NCBI RefSeq assembly: GCF_014199985.1
Contig: NZ_JACHOS010000019.1
Coordinates: forward strand, 1 to 64,000
Direction: 5' to 3'
Length of the DNA stretch: 64,000 nucleotides
From: Methylorubrum rhodesianum
Lineage (GTDB): Bacteria; Pseudomonadota; Alphaproteobacteria; Rhizobiales; Beijerinckiaceae
In this document: in pieces, positions 34,191-42,811 of the stretch
Layout of the letters: every line of letters starts with the position of its first letter
How positions within the stretch are numbered: the first letter of the stretch is position 1
Made by a program: the position numbers and the translations under genes
Notes under the pieces: generated by a model
The model's input: the letters and a program-made list of their open reading frames with translations, nothing else
Databases searched by the model: none
What the model was told of the DNA's origin: nothing

Positions 34191-34209
34191 CAACAACGTC
34201 TCAACAACG
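34191..34209. promoter_or_regulatory. CAACAACG direct repeats, one helical turn apart
   Basis: CAACAACG at 34191-34198 and 34202-34209, an 11-base period, so both copies would face the same side of the DNA. They lie about 100 bases before ssuE in the AT-rich leader. Activator half-sites are a reasonable reading. Confidence 0.35.
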
Positions 34210-34308
34210 CTCCGCAGATCTTGTGAATATCGAAGCCTCGAACATCTCCTGTCGGAGATTCGGGGGGCGGTCTTCCTTGGCTGCGGCCTTGCCTTCGGAT
34301 GCTTCGCG

Positions 34309-34893
34309 ATGCCCGCACGGATCGTTGCCTTCTCCGGCAACACGCACCGCCCCTCCCGTACCCGCACCCTGGTCGAGGCGGTGGCCGCCGAACTGTCGCG
34401 ACTGCGCCCGATCGACCTGAAGGTCTACGACCTCGTCGACGCCGGCACCGGCATCGCGGTGGCGAGCCGCTCGGCCCTACCGCTTCCGGCGGCGCGGATC
34501 GTGGAGGGGATCGAGTCGGCCGATGCGCTGATCGTCGGCTCGCCGGTGTACAAGGGCAGCTACGCCGGGCTGTTCAAGCACCTGATCGACTTCGTCGCCC
34601 CCGAGGCGCTGATCGGCAAGCCGGTGGTGCTGACGGCGACTGGCGGCGGCCCGCGCCACGCGCTCGTGGTCGAGCACTCCCTGCGGCCCCTGTTCGGCTT
34701 CTTCTCGGCGCAGGCCGCGCCGACCGCGGTCTATGCCGGCGATACCGAGATCAGCGAGGGCCGGGTCGCCGACGAGATCGTGCGGGCTCGCGTCGCCCAG
34801 GCCGCGGGCGAACTCGCCCGGCTCCTCGATGTCGCGCAGGGTGCGAACGTCTCCGCCGCGGCCCCGGCGCCGCTGGCGAGCGCCGCCCGCTGA
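34309..34893 (+). CDS. ssuE: NAD(P)H-dependent FMN reductase of the sulfonate pathway
   Basis: 194 residues with the flavodoxin-like fold of SsuE/MsuE. IVAFSGNTHRPSRTRTLVEAV has the FMN phosphate loop, and GSPVYKGSYAGLFKHLIDFV and VVLTATGGGPRHALVVEHSL complete the flavin site and the SsuE signature. It supplies reduced FMN to the monooxygenase SsuD in the cytoplasm. First gene of the ssu operon, it ends seven bases before ssuA1. Confidence 0.92.
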   Translation: MPARIVAFSGNTHRPSRTRTLVEAVAAELSRLRPIDLKVYDLVDAGTGIAVASRSALPLPAARIVEGIESADALIVGSPVYKGSYAGLFKHLIDFVAPEALIGKPVVLTATGGGPRHALVVEHSLRPLFGFFSAQAAPTAVYAGDTEISEGRVADEIVRARVAQAAGELARLLDVAQGANVSAAAPAPLASAAR

Positions 34894-34900
34894 GGCCGCG

Positions 34901-35878
34901 ATGCTCGACCGCCGCCAGTTCCTTGCCGCCGGCCTCGTCGCGGCCGGCACCGCGCTCCCGCTCCGACGCGCCCGCGCCGTGGAGCCGGGCGTGCTGCGCA
35001 TCGGCTACCAGAAGAACGGCATCCTGGCCGTCGCCCGGGAGCAGGCGGCGATCGAGGCCGCGCTGAAGCCGCGGAACGTTTCCGTGCGCTGGGTCGAGTT
35101 CTCGTTCGGCCCGCCGCTGCTGGAAGCGCTGAACCTCGGCGCGATCGATTTCGGCCAGACCGGCGACGCCCCGCCGATCTTCGCCCAGGCCGCCGGCGCG
35201 GGTCTCGTCTACGCGGCGGCCCAGCCGAAGGGCGGCTCGGGCTCGGCGATCCTGCTGCCGAAGGGCTCGGCCGTCGCCTCCCTCGCCGACCTCAAGGGCA
35301 AGCGCGTCGCCTTCGCCAAGGGGTCGAGCGCGCACAACCTCACCGTCGCCGCCCTGGAGCGGGCGGGCCTGACCTACCGCGACATCACGCCGGTCCTGCT
35401 GGCGCCGGCCGACGGCGCGGCGGCCTTCGCCGGCGGCACGATCGACGCCTGGACGGTGTGGGACCCGTACTTCGCCATCGCCGAGGAGGGGCAGAGCGCC
35501 CGCATCCTCGTGCAGGCCTCGGACATCACCCCCACCAACAACTTCTTCTTGGCGAACAAGGCCTTCGCCGGGGAGCGGCCCGAGGTGCTCAAGGCGGCCA
35601 TCGCCGCGCTCGGCGAGGTCGCGGTCTGGTGCGAGGGCAACCGACCCAGCGTCGCGGCGAGCCTGTCGAGGATCACCGGCGTGCCGCTCGCCGCCACGCG
35701 CCGCGCGGTGGAGCGCATTCGCTTCGTCATCGCGCCGATGGATGCGGCGGTCACCGCCGAGCAGCAGCGCATCGCCGACCGCTTTCACGCCATCGGCGTG
35801 ATCCCCCGCCCGGTGCGGGTGTCCGACATCGTCTGGACGCCGCCCGAGACCCCCAACAAGACCCAGAACAACGGGTGA
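34901..35878 (+). CDS. ssuA: Aliphatic sulfonate-binding protein 1
   Basis: 325 residues from the ATG at 34901, seven bases after the ssuE stop. The N-terminus DRRQFLAAGLVAAGTALPL is a clear twin-arginine signal ending near ARAVEP. The mature part is the SsuA/NMT1-like fold: LRIGYQKNGILAVAREQAAIE, FGPPLLEALNLGAIDFGQTGDAPPIF and FVIAPMDAAVTAEQQRIADRF. The GYQK and TGDAPPIF stretches line the sulfonate pocket in this family. It is one of three SsuA-type proteins in the operon and the one next to the permease. Confidence 0.92.
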   Translation: MLDRRQFLAAGLVAAGTALPLRRARAVEPGVLRIGYQKNGILAVAREQAAIEAALKPRNVSVRWVEFSFGPPLLEALNLGAIDFGQTGDAPPIFAQAAGAGLVYAAAQPKGGSGSAILLPKGSAVASLADLKGKRVAFAKGSSAHNLTVAALERAGLTYRDITPVLLAPADGAAAFAGGTIDAWTVWDPYFAIAEEGQSARILVQASDITPTNNFFLANKAFAGERPEVLKAAIAALGEVAVWCEGNRPSVAASLSRITGVPLAATRRAVERIRFVIAPMDAAVTAEQQRIADRFHAIGVIPRPVRVSDIVWTPPETPNKTQNNG

Positions 35879-35886
35879 GCCGAGCC

Positions 35887-36735
35887 ATGGCCGATTCCGC
35901 CGCGATCCGATCGCTCCCCGGCCGCACGCACCGCGCCGAGGCCGCTGCCCCCCTACAGCCCAATCCCCTTCGCTTGCCGACGGCCAAGCTGCTGCCCTGG
36001 CTTCTGCCGACGCTCGTCATCGTCGGCTGGCAGGCGGCGGCCTCGCTCGGCCTCGTCTCGACCCGGTTCATGCCGGCGCCGCTGGACGTCGCCGCCGCCG
36101 GCTGGCGCCTCGCCCAGACCGGTGAGCTCTGGGAGAACCTCTGGGTGAGCTTCGCCCGCGCGGCCTGCGGCTTCCTCATCGGTGGCGGCATCGGCCTGTC
36201 CTTCGGCCTCGCCAACGGCCTGTCGAACCTTTCCGAGAAGCTCACCGACACCACGCTGCAAATGGTGCGCAACGTGCCCCACCTGTCGCTGATCCCGCTG
36301 GTGATCCTGTGGTTCGGCATCGACGAGGGGGCCAAGCTCTTCCTCGTGGCGCTCGGCGTGTTCTTCCCGATCTACGCCAACACCCTGCACGGCATCCGCT
36401 CGGTCGATCCGCAACTGATCGAGATGGGCCGGGTCTACGGCATGAACCGGCGCGAGCTGTTCTGGCGCGTGGTGCTGCCCGGTGCGCTGCCCTCGATCTT
36501 CGTCGGCATCCGGTACGCGCTCGGCATCATGTGGCTGACGCTGATCGTCGCCGAGACGATCTCGGCCAATTCCGGCCTCGGCTACATGGCGATGCAGGCC
36601 CGCGAGTTCATGCTGGTCGACGTCGTGGTGCTGGCGATCCTGATCTACGCCGCCCTGGGCAAGCTCGCCGACAGCCTGACCCGGGCGCTGGAGCGTACCT
36701 GCCTCGCCTGGAACCCGGCCTACCGCAACGCCTGA
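35887..36735 (+). CDS. ssuC: Aliphatic sulfonate ABC transporter permease
   Basis: 282 residues from the ATG at 35887. About six membrane helices follow a cytoplasmic N-terminus. The EAA loop is EMGRVYGMNRRELFWRVVLPGALPSIF, the docking site for the ATPase. LPWLLPTLVIVGWQAAASLG and MVRNVPHLSLIPLVILWFG are characteristic of SsuC/TauC. It works as a homodimer. It begins eight bases after ssuA1 and ends 23 bases before ssuB. Confidence 0.93.
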   Translation: MADSAAIRSLPGRTHRAEAAAPLQPNPLRLPTAKLLPWLLPTLVIVGWQAAASLGLVSTRFMPAPLDVAAAGWRLAQTGELWENLWVSFARAACGFLIGGGIGLSFGLANGLSNLSEKLTDTTLQMVRNVPHLSLIPLVILWFGIDEGAKLFLVALGVFFPIYANTLHGIRSVDPQLIEMGRVYGMNRRELFWRVVLPGALPSIFVGIRYALGIMWLTLIVAETISANSGLGYMAMQAREFMLVDVVVLAILIYAALGKLADSLTRALERTCLAWNPAYRNA

Positions 36736-36758
36736 TCCCTTTCCCGCGAGCGAGTCCC

Positions 36759-37535
36759 ATGTCCGCTGCCACCGCCCTGCGCGTCGAGGATCGGTCCACG
36801 AGCCGTCCCGATGCCGGCCTCGCCATCTCCCTGCGCGGCCTCTCGAAGAGCTTCGACGGAGGTGCCCCCGTCATCCGGGGCCTCGACCTCAACGTGCCCG
36901 CCGGCCAGTTCGTGGCCGTGGTCGGCCGCTCGGGCTGCGGCAAGAGCACGCTGCTGCGCCTGATCCTCGGCCTCGAGGCGCCGAGCGCCGGCCGCATCAC
37001 CATCAGCGGCGACCGGAGCTCGAAGAGGATCATGTTCCAGGAGCCGCGGCTGCTGCCCTGGGCCCGTGTCGCCGACAACGTCGCGGTCGGCCTCGGGCGC
37101 GAGACGCCCCGCGCCGAGCGGCGTGCCCGCGCGCTCGGCGTCCTCGACGAGGTCGGGCTGGCGGAGAAGGCCGGCAACTGGCCCGCGACGCTGTCCGGCG
37201 GTCAGCGCCAGCGGGTGGCGCTCGCCCGCGCGCTCGTCAGCCGTCCGGCGCTGCTGGCGCTGGACGAGCCGCTGGGCGCCCTCGACGCGCTCACCCGCAT
37301 CGAGATGCAGGAGATGATCGAACGCATCTGGCAGGACCAGGGCTTCACCGCGATCCTCGTCACCCACGATGTCGGCGAGGCGGTGGCGATGGCCGACCGC
37401 ATCCTCGTGGTCGAGGAGGGCACCATCGCGCTGGACGTCGATGTGGACGTGCCGCGCCCCCGCCGCCGCGGCGACCCGGCGCTCGCCGAGCTCGAAGGCC
37501 GCATCCTCGAGCGGCTGCTCGGCCACCGCGCCTGA
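36759..37535 (+). CDS. ssuB: Aliphatic sulfonate ABC transporter ATPase
   Basis: 258 residues. Walker A is GRSGCGKST, the signature is LSGGQRQRVALARAL, Walker B is LLALDEPLGALD, and the switch His is in LVTHDVGEA. RIMFQEPRLLPWARVADNV is the SsuB/TauB Q-loop pattern. It energises the permease from the cytoplasm and, as the only ATPase of the operon, must serve all three binding proteins if these share the importer. Confidence 0.93.
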   Translation: MSAATALRVEDRSTSRPDAGLAISLRGLSKSFDGGAPVIRGLDLNVPAGQFVAVVGRSGCGKSTLLRLILGLEAPSAGRITISGDRSSKRIMFQEPRLLPWARVADNVAVGLGRETPRAERRARALGVLDEVGLAEKAGNWPATLSGGQRQRVALARALVSRPALLALDEPLGALDALTRIEMQEMIERIWQDQGFTAILVTHDVGEAVAMADRILVVEEGTIALDVDVDVPRPRRRGDPALAELEGRILERLLGHRA

Positions 37536-37564
37536 CTTCTTTTTCAATCTTCGGAGCCTCTTCC

Positions 37565-38752
37565 ATGACCGCCCAGAGCCGCCCCCCCGCCGACGGCAAG
37601 ACCGACGTTCTCTGGTTCCTGCCCACCCACGGCGACGGCCGTTATCTCGGCGCCTCGGAAGGCGCCCGCGACGTCTCGCTGCCCTATCTTCGCCAGATCG
37701 CGCAGGCCGCGGACGACCTCGGCTACTACGGCGTGCTGCTGCCGACCGGCCGTTCCTGCGAGGATTCCTGGGTGATCGCCTCGGCGCTCGCCCCCCTGAC
37801 GCAGCGCCTGCGATTCCTCGTCGCCGTGCGTCCCGGCCTGCAGGAGCCATCCGTCGCCGCGCGCATGGCCGCGACGCTCGACCGGATCTCCGACGGGCGC
37901 CTGCTCATCAACGTCGTGACCGGCGGCGACCCCGTCGAACTGAAGGGCGACGGCGTCTTTCTCGACCACGACGAGCGCTACGTCGTCACCGACGAGTTCC
38001 TGCACATCTGGCGCGGGCTGATGGCCGGCGAGACCGTGAACTTCGAGGGACGTCACCTGCGCACCGAGAACGGCCGGGTGATCTTCCGGCCCGTGCAGGC
38101 GCCCTATCCGCCGCTCTATTTCGGCGGCTCCTCGCCCGCCGGGATCGAGGTCGCGGCCGAGCATTGCGAGGTCTATCTCACCTGGGGCGAGCCCCCGGCC
38201 GGCGTCGCCGAGAAGCTTGCCAAGGCACGCGAGGCGGCCGAGAAAAAAGGCAAAACCTTCTCCTACGGCATCCGCCTGCACGTGATCGTGCGCGAGACCG
38301 AAGGCGAGGCCTGGGACGCGGCGGAGCGGCTGATCTCGCGGCTCGACGACGCCACCATCGCCCAGGCGCAGGCGACCCTGAAGCGCCAGGATTCCGTCGG
38401 CCAGAGCCGGATGATGGCCCTGCACGGCGGCGACCGATCCAGGCTCGTGGTCTCGCCCAACCTCTGGGCCGGCGTCGGCCTCGTGCGCGGCGGGGCGGGC
38501 ACGGCGCTCGTCGGCTCGGCGGATCAGGTCGCCGACCGGATGAAGGAGTACATCGATCTCGGCATCGACCGCTTCATCCTCTCCGGCTACCCGCATCTGG
38601 AGGAGGCCTACCGCTTCGCCGAGCTGGTCTTCCCCAAGCTCCCCCTGCGCGCGACCACCGGCACGGCGCCGAGCACCGCCCGCAACAACGGTCCGTTCGG
38701 CGAGGTGATCGCCAACGACATCGTGCCGACCCGCCGCGTCGGCGCCCACTGA
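37565..38752 (+). CDS. ssuD: FMNH2-dependent alkanesulfonate monooxygenase
   Basis: 395 residues of the bacterial luciferase-like fold. VLWFLPTHGDGRYLG, the DDLGYYGVLLPTGRSCEDSW segment with the conserved active-site Cys region, and the INVVTGGDPVELKGDG loop match SsuD. It uses FMNH2 from SsuE and O2 to split C1 and longer alkanesulfonates into aldehyde and sulfite. The C-terminal TGTAPSTARNNGPFGEVIAND is also typical. Cytoplasmic, fifth gene of the operon. Confidence 0.95.
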   Translation: MTAQSRPPADGKTDVLWFLPTHGDGRYLGASEGARDVSLPYLRQIAQAADDLGYYGVLLPTGRSCEDSWVIASALAPLTQRLRFLVAVRPGLQEPSVAARMAATLDRISDGRLLINVVTGGDPVELKGDGVFLDHDERYVVTDEFLHIWRGLMAGETVNFEGRHLRTENGRVIFRPVQAPYPPLYFGGSSPAGIEVAAEHCEVYLTWGEPPAGVAEKLAKAREAAEKKGKTFSYGIRLHVIVRETEGEAWDAAERLISRLDDATIAQAQATLKRQDSVGQSRMMALHGGDRSRLVVSPNLWAGVGLVRGGAGTALVGSADQVADRMKEYIDLGIDRFILSGYPHLEEAYRFAELVFPKLPLRATTGTAPSTARNNGPFGEVIANDIVPTRRVGAH

Positions 38753-38770
38753 GCGGGAAGGCTTTTCGCG

Positions 38771-39763
38771 ATGACTGTCCGCGCCCGCCCCGCTGCCATC
38801 ACACCGTCGCTGCTGCCGCGCCTCTGGCTGGCGCTCGCCGCGCTGATCTTCGCCAGCCTGACGCTGGCCGCGCACGCGCAAGAAAACCGACAGACCGAGC
38901 GCACGGTGCGGGTCGGTTACCAGAAATACGGCACGCTGGTCCTGCTGAAGGGCCGCGGCACGCTCGAGCCGCGGCTGAAGGCGCTCGGCTACCGGGTGCA
39001 ATGGTCGGAGTTTCCCTCCGGCCCGCCGCTGATGGAGGCGCTGAACGCGGGTGCCGTCGATTTCGGCTCGGCGGGCGAAACCCCGCCGATCTTCGCCCAG
39101 GCTGCGAGCGATGCGCTGATCTACGTCGCCCACGAGCCGGCGGCGCCCAGGGGCGAGGCGATCCTGGTGCCCAAGGCCAGTCCGATCCAATCGGTCGCCG
39201 ATCTGCGGGGGAAGAAGGTCGCGTTCAACAAGGGCTCGAACGTCCACTATTTACTGGTGCGCGCCGTCGAGGCGGCGGGCCTGAGCCTCGCCGACATCAC
39301 CCCCCTCTACCTCGCGCCCGCCGACGCGCGGGCGGCGTTCGAACGCGGCGCGATCGATGCCTGGGTGATCTGGGACCCGTACTTCGCCGCCGCCGAGGCC
39401 GGCGGCAACGCCCGGGTGCTCGCCGACGGCACCGGCCTCGTGCCGAACCACCAGTTCTATCTCTCGTCCAAGAGCTTCGCGGCCGGGAACGGCGCAGTGG
39501 TCGACGCCATCGTCGAGGCCATCGCCGAACTCGATGCCTGGGCCAAGGCCAACACCGACGCGGTGGCCAAGGAACTGGCGCCCTCCGTCGGAATCCCGGC
39601 GCCGATCCTGAGCGTCGCGCTCCAGCGCCAGACCTACGGCATCCGCCCCCTCGACGAGGCGGTGACGCGGGAGCAGCAGCGCATCGCCGACACCTTCCAC
39701 GGGCTCAAGCTCGTGCCGAAGCCGGTCGACATCGCCGGCGCCGTGCGCAAGCCCGGCAGCTGA
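38771..39763 (+). CDS. Aliphatic sulfonate-binding protein 2
   Basis: 330 residues. Signal peptide PRLWLALAALIFASLTLAAH followed by QENRQTERTVRVGYQKYGTLV. The fold and the GSAGETPPIFAQAA, KVAFNKGSNVHYLLVRAVE and AWVIWDPYFAAAEAGG motifs are those of SsuA. It is clearly diverged from SsuA1 and uses a Sec-type rather than a twin-arginine signal. It starts 18 bases after ssuD. A different sulfonate chain length or affinity is a likely reason for keeping it. Confidence 0.9.
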   Translation: MTVRARPAAITPSLLPRLWLALAALIFASLTLAAHAQENRQTERTVRVGYQKYGTLVLLKGRGTLEPRLKALGYRVQWSEFPSGPPLMEALNAGAVDFGSAGETPPIFAQAASDALIYVAHEPAAPRGEAILVPKASPIQSVADLRGKKVAFNKGSNVHYLLVRAVEAAGLSLADITPLYLAPADARAAFERGAIDAWVIWDPYFAAAEAGGNARVLADGTGLVPNHQFYLSSKSFAAGNGAVVDAIVEAIAELDAWAKANTDAVAKELAPSVGIPAPILSVALQRQTYGIRPLDEAVTREQQRIADTFHGLKLVPKPVDIAGAVRKPGS

Positions 39764-39834
39764 GAACACCGCTCCTCCCCTCGCGGGAGAAGCAGCCCCA
39801 CCCGTCCGCGTCCTCCGAGAACCGAAAATCTCCC

Positions 39835-40797
39835 ATGAACCGCCGGTCCGCCGCCCGCCTCGTCCTCGCTGGCCTCGCGCTCAGCCTCGCCCTCGGCCGC
39901 AACCCGGCCTTCGCGGAGGACACCCCCCTGCGCATCGGCTATCAGCGCTCCTCGGCGCTGATCTCGCTCCTGCGCGAGGATGCGATCCTGGAGACGGCCC
40001 TGAAGCCCCTCGGCGTCACCGTCTCCTGGCACGAATTCACCAGCGGCCTGCCGATCATGGAGGCGCTCAATGTCGGCCGCATCGACGTCTCGGCGGATGT
40101 CGCCGACACCGTGCCGGTCTTCGCGCAGGCGGCGAATGCCAGGATCACCTACATCGCCCAGGAAGCGGCCTCGCCGGAGGCACAGGCCATCCTGGTGCCG
40201 GGCGATTCCCCGCTGAAGTCGGTCGCCGACCTGAAGGGCCGCAAGGTCGCCGTGACCAAGGGCGCCGGCAGCCACTACCTGCTGCTCGCCGCGCTGAAGG
40301 CGGAAGGGCTGCCGTTCAAGAGCATCACCCCCGCCTACCTCACCCCGGCGGACGGACGCAGCGCGCTCGCCGGCGGCAGCGTCGATGCCTGGGTGGCATG
40401 GGATCCGTTTCTGTCCGCCGCGCAGATCCAGGCCGGCGCACGCATCCTCAAGGACGGCACCGGGCTCTCGGCCTACAAGCGCTACTATCTCGCCTCCGAC
40501 GCCTACGCGGAAAAGCGCGCCGACGTGCTGACCCTGCTCGTCGCCAAGCTGCGCGAGGCCGGACTCTGGGTGAAGGCCAACCCGGACGCGGCCGCCGCGC
40601 GGCTGGCCGCCCTGTGGAAGATCGAGCCCGACATCGTGAAGCAGGCCAATGCCCGCCGCTCCTACCGGGTCGAGCCGGTGAACCGCGAGGGGCTCGTCGA
40701 GCAGCAGACCATTGCCGACGCCTTCCGTGCCGAGGGCCTGCTGCCGCGCGCCGTCGATGCCTCCGCCCTGCCGATCTGGGAATCGCCGTCGCGCTGA
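39835..40797 (+). CDS. Aliphatic sulfonate-binding protein 3
   Basis: 320 residues from the ATG at 39835; the frame is open for a long way upstream but that part is antisense or off-frame to the preceding genes. Signal peptide RLVLAGLALSLALGRNPAFA. Mature motifs LRIGYQRSSALISLLREDAI, FTSGLPIMEALNVGRIDVS and AWVAWDPFLSAAQIQAG resemble SsuA, but the pocket segment DVADTVPVFAQAANA replaces TGDAPPIF, so the ligand may differ. A 71-base gap with a small CTCCC/GGGAG hairpin separates it from the second binding protein. Confidence 0.88.
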   Translation: MNRRSAARLVLAGLALSLALGRNPAFAEDTPLRIGYQRSSALISLLREDAILETALKPLGVTVSWHEFTSGLPIMEALNVGRIDVSADVADTVPVFAQAANARITYIAQEAASPEAQAILVPGDSPLKSVADLKGRKVAVTKGAGSHYLLLAALKAEGLPFKSITPAYLTPADGRSALAGGSVDAWVAWDPFLSAAQIQAGARILKDGTGLSAYKRYYLASDAYAEKRADVLTLLVAKLREAGLWVKANPDAAAARLAALWKIEPDIVKQANARRSYRVEPVNREGLVEQQTIADAFRAEGLLPRAVDASALPIWESPSR

Positions 40798-40831
40798 CCG
40801 TGGGGAGTTTCTCGCAGAAGGACTGCTCACA

Positions 40832-42214
40832 ATGACCCGTCAGGCCGGCCTGCCCCCCATCGCCGTGATCGGGGCGGGTTTCAGCGGCACCATGGCCGCG
40901 CTCCAGCTCCTCGCCGCCCTGCCGCCGGAGCGGCCGGTCCTGCTGTGCGAGCGATCGGGGAGTTTTGCCCGGGGGCTGGCCTACGGCACCGGCAACCCGG
41001 CCCACCTCCTCAACGTGCGTGCCGCCAATATGAGCGCCTTCCCCGACCGGCCAGGCCATTTCGAGGAATGGCTGGCCGGGGCCGATCTCGGCGAGGGCAT
41101 CGTGAAGACCCCGGCGGGCACCTTCGTGGCGCGGGGCCATTACGGCAGCTACCTCACCGATCTGCTGACCGCGGCCGTCACCGGGCCGGGCGTGCCGCGA
41201 CTTCGCCTCGTCAACGACGCGGTGGTCGATCTGGAACCCCGGGCCGGGGGCTTCGTCCTTCGGACGGAGGGCGGACAGGCCCACCGGGTCGCCGGGGCCG
41301 TGCTCGCCATGGGCAACCTCGCCGCGGCGGCACGCAGGAGCCGCCACAGCCTCGACCCCTGGGCCCCCGAAAGCTTCGGGCGCCTGCACCCGCACGCGCC
41401 GGTCCTCATCGTCGGAACCGGCCTCACCATGCTCGACGCGGTGGCGAGCCTGCGGGCGCAGGGCTTCTCCGGCGCCATCCTCGCCCTGTCGCGCCGCGGC
41501 CTGCTGCCGAACGCCCACGCTCCCGCCGCGCTTTGGCCCGCACCGGACCTGACGCCGGCCGACTTCGCCTCCCTGGGGCGGCTGCTGACCCGCATCCGCG
41601 GGGAGGTAGCGCGGGCGGCGGAGGCGGGGATCGGCTGGCACGGCGTCATCGATGCCCTGCGTCCGCTCACCGACACGATCTGGCGCAGCCTGCCGCCGCG
41701 TGAGCAGGCCCGGTTCCAGCGGCACCTGCGTCCGTTCTGGGACGTGCACCGCCACCGCACCGCCCCACCCGCGGCGCGGACAGTCGCCGACGAGATCGCC
41801 CGTGGTGCGCTGACGGTGCGGGCTGGGCGCCTGCTCGCGGTCGAGGACGAGGCGGCGCAGGCGGTTGTGACGCTGCGCCTGCGCGGCGCCGAGCGCCCGG
41901 AGCGTCTCGCCGTCCAGGCGATGATCGACGCCTCCGGATTCAGTCACCTGAGGGAGAGCCGCGACCCGCTGCTGCGGCGCCTGCTGGAGCGGGGCTTCGT
42001 GCGCCCCGGCCCGTTCGGGCTCGGCCTCGATGCCGGCCCCGATTACCGGGCCGTCGGTGGATCGGTCGGGGAGGGCGGGGGGCCGCTCTGGATTCTCGGG
42101 CCGCTCCTGCGCGGCGTCCTGTGGGAATGCACCGCGGTGCCCGACATCCGCAACGAGGCGGCGGATCTGGCCGGCCTCGTCGCCAGCGACCTCGACCGAG
42201 CCGCTGCGGCCTAG
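40832..42214 (+). CDS. FAD/NAD(P)-binding oxidoreductase (COG4529 type)
   Basis: 460 residues from the ATG at 40832 with AGAAGGA upstream. The N-terminal dinucleotide fold is IAVIGAGFSGTMAALQLLAA, and a second Rossmann motif, VLIVGTGLTMLDAVASL, appears at about residue 190. LAYGTGNPAHLLNVRAANMSA is the signature of the FAD-NAD(P)-binding YdhS-like group, whose substrates are mostly unknown. No signal peptide. It is the last gene of the ssu run, 34 bases after the third binding protein, and is followed by a hairpin. A role in oxidising or reducing a sulfonate-derived product is plausible but unproved. Confidence 0.85.
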   Translation: MTRQAGLPPIAVIGAGFSGTMAALQLLAALPPERPVLLCERSGSFARGLAYGTGNPAHLLNVRAANMSAFPDRPGHFEEWLAGADLGEGIVKTPAGTFVARGHYGSYLTDLLTAAVTGPGVPRLRLVNDAVVDLEPRAGGFVLRTEGGQAHRVAGAVLAMGNLAAAARRSRHSLDPWAPESFGRLHPHAPVLIVGTGLTMLDAVASLRAQGFSGAILALSRRGLLPNAHAPAALWPAPDLTPADFASLGRLLTRIRGEVARAAEAGIGWHGVIDALRPLTDTIWRSLPPREQARFQRHLRPFWDVHRHRTAPPAARTVADEIARGALTVRAGRLLAVEDEAAQAVVTLRLRGAERPERLAVQAMIDASGFSHLRESRDPLLRRLLERGFVRPGPFGLGLDAGPDYRAVGGSVGEGGGPLWILGPLLRGVLWECTAVPDIRNEAADLAGLVASDLDRAAAA

Positions 42215-42541
42215 AACACGCCCATCCGTCGACGGGGTTGGAGCGGCGGAGAGGCACGACTCTCCGCCGCTTCACGCATTCGTGACAGGCGCAGATCCCC
42301 GTCGCGCTCGTTCCGATCAGGGCGCCGCCGATCCTAATCCTCTGTCTTTGCTGCTGTTTCGAACGAACCGACCCCGGATGCTTCCGACGCCGGCTCATAA
42401 ATCGGAATCGTTCTAAAGAGCTGGACGCAAGTTTGGAGTTGTTCTAATTAAGAACCGTGACGGCGGGGCAACCGGGGCCGGAAGGATCCGGACTGCGGAA
42501 ATGACCGCCAGGGACGACGCAACGGAAACCGGAGAGAGATC
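42215..42541. other. Intergenic region after the ssu operon
   Basis: 327 bases. The first 60 hold the terminator-like hairpin of the ssu operon. From about 42340 the DNA becomes AT-rich (AATCGGAATCGTTC, GTTCTAATTAAGAACC), with a short dyad GTTCTAATTAAGAAC at 42433-42447, a likely promoter/operator of the four-cysteine protein gene. GGAGAGAG precedes that ATG. Confidence 0.55.
42242..42271 (+). terminator. Hairpin ending the ssu operon
   Basis: 12-base stem (42242-42253 with 42260-42271) and a 6-base loop, 28 bases after the stop of the oxidoreductase gene. The T-run is poor (TTCACGCATTCG), so termination may be partly Rho-dependent. Confidence 0.6.
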
Positions 42542-42751
42542 ATGGCCACCTCGAGCAACGCCGCCTGCCAGAGCTGCCGCTTCTTCGACGATCACAAGAC
42601 CAACGGCGCCCAGGCCGCGGGCGATCAGGGCCTGTGCCGGTACAACCCCCCGGTGAGCCAGCCCGACCCGCAGAGCCAGGGCCTGTGGCCGGTGGTCGCC
42701 TCCAAGGATTGGTGCGGTCACTTCACCGCCGACGTCACCGCGGCCGAGTAA
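42542..42751 (+). CDS. Small four-cysteine protein of unknown function
   Basis: 69 residues with a good GGAG ribosome-binding site. Four cysteines (Cys9, Cys12, Cys32, Cys58) occur as CQSC, LCRYNPP and DWCGHF, with Trp49 and Trp57 nearby. This pattern could hold a zinc ion or an iron-sulfur cluster; spacing is loosely like small high-potential iron-sulfur proteins, but the match is weak. No signal peptide, so a cytoplasmic location is expected. I have seen similar proteins widely in Hyphomicrobiales without a named function. A strong terminator follows and the gene is monocistronic. Confidence 0.7.
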   Translation: MATSSNAACQSCRFFDDHKTNGAQAAGDQGLCRYNPPVSQPDPQSQGLWPVVASKDWCGHFTADVTAAE

Positions 42752-42782
42752 GAAAGGATCGTCCGAAAGGACGCGTCCACGA

Positions 42783-42811
42783 GGGCCGGTGCCGCGCGCA
42801 CCGGCCCTTTT
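42783..42811 (+). terminator. Rho-independent terminator of the four-cysteine protein gene
   Basis: Perfect 10-base stem GGGCCGGTGC/GCACCGGCCC (42783-42792, 42798-42807), a 5-base loop and a TTTT tail, 31 bases after the stop. Confidence 0.85.

Larger units (their letters stand above)
33907..34308. other. AT-rich promoter region of the ssu operon
   Basis: 402 bases without a convincing gene. The right half (about 34130-34240) is by far the most AT-rich stretch nearby and contains a 17-base palindrome and two CAACAACG direct repeats (separate entries). A small CCCGG-CACTA-CCGGG hairpin lies to their left. Sulfonate operons are usually switched on by sulfur limitation through a LysR-type regulator (CysB/Cbl or SsuR in other bacteria); no regulator gene is adjacent here. 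Confidence 0.6.
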
